Below, in pieces: positions 5,699-7,059 of a stretch of 7,059 nt of DNA; positions within the stretch are counted from its first letter, which is position 1, and each line of letters opens with the position of its first letter. Both the position numbers and the translations under genes were made by a program. The notes under the pieces were generated by a model. The model had not been told where the DNA came from, did no database searches, and saw nothing but the letters and a program-made list of their open reading frames with translations. This DNA comes from Candidatus Aminicenantota bacterium. GTDB lineage: Bacteria > Acidobacteriota > Aminicenantia > UBA2199. The DNA is taken from assembly GCA_029939015.1 (NCBI GenBank), contig JAOZTV010000109.1, positions 1 through 7,059 on the forward strand. Direction: 5' to 3'.

Positions 5699-6491
5699 TT
5701 TAAATAATCATTTAAAGACTGGATTGATAATGTTTATTATCCTTTTATTAATTTCAATAATATCAATTATTATTTTTGGTTTAAATATAGACACAAATAT
5801 GAATGAAATATTTTTAAAGGTTTCATGGAAACATCTATTAGGAACAGATAATCTAGGCAGAGACATACTTTCGTCAATTATATATGGTTTATGGTTCTCA
5901 ATATTTATATCAACTATTATTATTGCCCTTTCTTCTTTTATTGGTATTATAATAGGAATAATTATTGGGTATTTTGAGGGGTTTTTAGAAACGATATTTT
6001 TAAGAATTGGAGATGTATTACTTGCATTTCCAGGTTTGTTATTGATACTATTATTATTGTCAGTATTTGGGAATGGCTTATTAATAATGGTTTTCGCTAT
6101 TACCTTTTTGTCATGGGTAGGATATGCCAGAATAATAAGAGGAGAGGTACTTAAATACAAAAACACAGATTTTGTTATTGCTGCAAAGGCTTATAACGCT
6201 CCATTTCCAAGGATAATTTTCACACATATTTTTCCTCATTTATTTCCTGTACTTTTAGTACAAATACCAATACATATGTCAAATGTCATTTTAATTGAGT
6301 CAAGCTTAAGCTTTTTGGGTTTGGGAACTGACCCTCAAATTCCAACCCTGGGTCAATTAGTTTTTAATGGTCAGGCGTATTTATTTCAAAACCCCAGATT
6401 AATTATTTTTCCCGGATTAGTTTTGTTCTGGCTGATTTTAGCAATCAATTTTATAGGTGAAGGCTTAAGGCTTAATAGGAAAAATTCATAA
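5691..6491 (+). CDS. dppC: ABC transporter permease, DppC/OppC type (peptide family)
   Basis: The ATG at 5691 overlaps the last 8 nt of the dppB-type gene (ATGTTTAA). A weak AGAAG lies 5 nt upstream, and an earlier in-frame TTG at 5646 is rejected because it lies deep inside dppB. The 266-residue protein has an N-terminal membrane helix (about 11-30) and the family hallmark LLGTDNLGRDILSSIIYG (about 49-66). It also has further hydrophobic segments and the C-terminal SSLSFLGLGTDPQIPTLGQL (about 204-223). The EAA loop reads AAKAYNAPFPRIIFTHIFP (164-182): the nearly invariant glycine of this loop is Asn169. With its DppB-type partner it would form the inner-membrane channel of a peptide-family importer. 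The binding protein and ATPases are not nearby downstream, because the next gene is convergent. Confidence 0.92.
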   Translation: MFNLNNHLKTGLIMFIILLLISIISIIIFGLNIDTNMNEIFLKVSWKHLLGTDNLGRDILSSIIYGLWFSIFISTIIIALSSFIGIIIGIIIGYFEGFLETIFLRIGDVLLAFPGLLLILLLLSVFGNGLLIMVFAITFLSWVGYARIIRGEVLKYKNTDFVIAAKAYNAPFPRIIFTHIFPHLFPVLLVQIPIHMSNVILIESSLSFLGLGTDPQIPTLGQLVFNGQAYLFQNPRLIIFPGLVLFWLILAINFIGEGLRLNRKNS

Positions 6492-6528
6492 AAAGAATAT
6501 TACCACTTTATAATGAAAATCTGAGACT

Positions 6529-6999
6529 TTATTTTATGTCAAGTAATTCAACGCTGAATATTAATGTTGTATAAGGTGCAATTGCCCCTGATCCGTATGC
6601 ACCATATCCTATTGTTGAGGGGATGATAAGTTGAGCCTTACCACCTTTTTTCATCAGGGCAATACCTTCATCCCAACCATCAATAACCATACCTCTGCCA
6701 AGAGTAAAACTAAAAGTTCCAGAGTCAAAAATATTACCATTTAATAGCTTCCCTGTATATTTGACGGTGACTTGATTACCTGTTTTTGCAAAATCACCTG
6801 TACCCGCTTGTAATTCAATATAGTATAAACCACTTGCAGTAGGGCTTACATTAATATTATTTGTCTGAATGTATTCGTTCAAAAGTGCCATTTCCTCAGA
6901 GAAGCTATCTACATCATCGTTTTTTTTACAACTAATAAAATTTAGGCTGATAAACACAAAAAGAATAAGGATATGACTAATTATAATTTTATTTTTCAT
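6529..6999 (-). CDS. FKBP-type peptidyl-prolyl isomerase lipoprotein
   Basis: This 156-residue protein starts with a hydrophobic signal peptide ending FISC. Cys24 would be lipidated; Phe at -3 is a relaxed lipobox seen in some non-proteobacterial lineages. Residues about 33-55 form a short spacer, and 57-156 an FKBP domain. Active-site positions are present: Tyr81, Phe91-Asp92, Val105-Ile106, Trp109, Tyr132 and Phe148, with LIFSVELLDIK as the final strand. The loop between FDSG and FSFTLG is about five residues shorter than in FKBP12. The SPTASGLYYIELQAGTG entry segment resembles lipoprotein FKBPs of Bacteroidota. It should isomerise prolyl bonds of envelope proteins, in parallel with the cyclophilin-FKBP fusion at the other end of the window. 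It converges on dppC with a 37-nt gap and has no Shine-Dalgarno site. Confidence 0.93.
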   Translation of the reverse strand: MKNKIIISHILILFVFISLNFISCKKNDDVDSFSEEMALLNEYIQTNNINVSPTASGLYYIELQAGTGDFAKTGNQVTVKYTGKLLNGNIFDSGTFSFTLGRGMVIDGWDEGIALMKKGGKAQLIIPSTIGYGAYGSGAIAPYTTLIFSVELLDIK

Positions 7000-7005
7000 A
7001 AGAAC

Positions 7006-7034
7006 ATAATACTAATAAATATGTTTTGTGTCAA
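7006..7034 (-). promoter_or_regulatory. Promoter of the FKBP lipoprotein gene, predicting a leaderless mRNA
   Basis: On the minus strand TTGACA (7034-7029), 17 nt, then TATTAT (7011-7006), the best promoter match in the window. Normal spacing puts the transcription start at about 6999, the A of the ATG. The -35 box runs into the tandem repeat at the window edge. Confidence 0.7.
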
Positions 7035-7059
7035 ACTGGAACAGTCAAAACTGGAACAG
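7031..7059. repeat. Tandem repeat at window edge, possible end of an insertion sequence
   Basis: Two adjacent copies: TCAAACTGGAACAG (7031-7044) and TCAAAACTGGAACAG (7045-7059), identical except for one extra A. The array reaches the last base of the window and may continue. Repeated short motifs next to a TGT (here TGTCAAAC from 7029) are reminiscent of the multiple terminal repeats of IS21-family elements, but no transposase is in view, so this is a suggestion only. Confidence 0.55.

Noticed and set aside
5708..6166. Minus-strand open frame of 152 codons
   Set aside because: It mirrors the dppC-type gene; its Ile/Asn-rich translation is what an antisense of a hydrophobic A/T-rich gene gives.
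6487..6538. CATAAAA/TTTTATG inverted repeat between dppC and the FKBP gene as a bidirectional terminator
   Set aside because: The arms are nearly all A/T, the loop is 38 nt and no proper T-run follows; I see no convincing terminator in this gap.
1..7059. CRISPR array, toxin-antitoxin pair, prophage or defence island
   Set aside because: No spaced direct repeats of CRISPR type, no small gene pairs and no phage or nuclease domains were found on either strand.

Overview
The window is strongly AT-rich chromosomal DNA from a didermic (outer-membrane) bacterium, probably an anaerobe. The clues are two lipoprotein-type peptidyl-prolyl isomerases, a cyclophilin-FKBP fusion, an AdhE-type CoA-linked aldehyde dehydrogenase and an EAL-HDOD signalling protein. 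The FKBP lipoprotein resembles those of Bacteroidota and relatives, so an FCB-group lineage (for example a Cloacimonadota-like or Delongbacteria-like phylum) is my best guess. A spirochaete cannot be excluded. Shine-Dalgarno use is mixed: two genes have perfect AGGAG sites and several have none. The window may be a whole contig, because its left end cuts a gene and its right end stops inside a tandem repeat.

Left part, minus strand (1-3742): a promoter near 3714-3742 drives an EAL-HDOD protein followed 13 nt later by a stand-alone acylating aldehyde dehydrogenase. A weak A/T hairpin with a T-run overlaps the end of the dehydrogenase. A second clear promoter (963-991) then starts the cyclophilin-FKBP lipoprotein, whose leader carries two small hairpins and whose C-terminus lies outside the window.

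Centre and right, plus strand (3779-6491): a TTGACA/TATTTT promoter fires into tRNA-Asn(GTT). Only 20 nt after the tRNA 3' end a calcineurin-like metallophosphoesterase begins, followed with 1-nt spacing by a DppB-type permease and with an 8-nt overlap by a DppC-type permease. No terminator is visible after the tRNA, so tRNA and protein genes may share a transcript. The solute-binding protein and ATPases of the transporter are not in the window.

Right edge, minus strand (6529-7059): a small FKBP lipoprotein converges on dppC. Its promoter (TTGACA-17-TATTAT) places the transcription start almost on the ATG, predicting a leaderless mRNA. The -35 box overlaps the edge of a tandem repeat that may be the end of an insertion sequence.

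Most of the gene content belongs to known families. I found no clear evidence of a wholly new system. The points most worth checking are the tRNA-protein co-transcription, the possible insertion-sequence hybrid promoter with a leaderless FKBP, the His/Cys tail on the dehydrogenase, and the loss of the EAA-loop glycine in the DppC-type permease.
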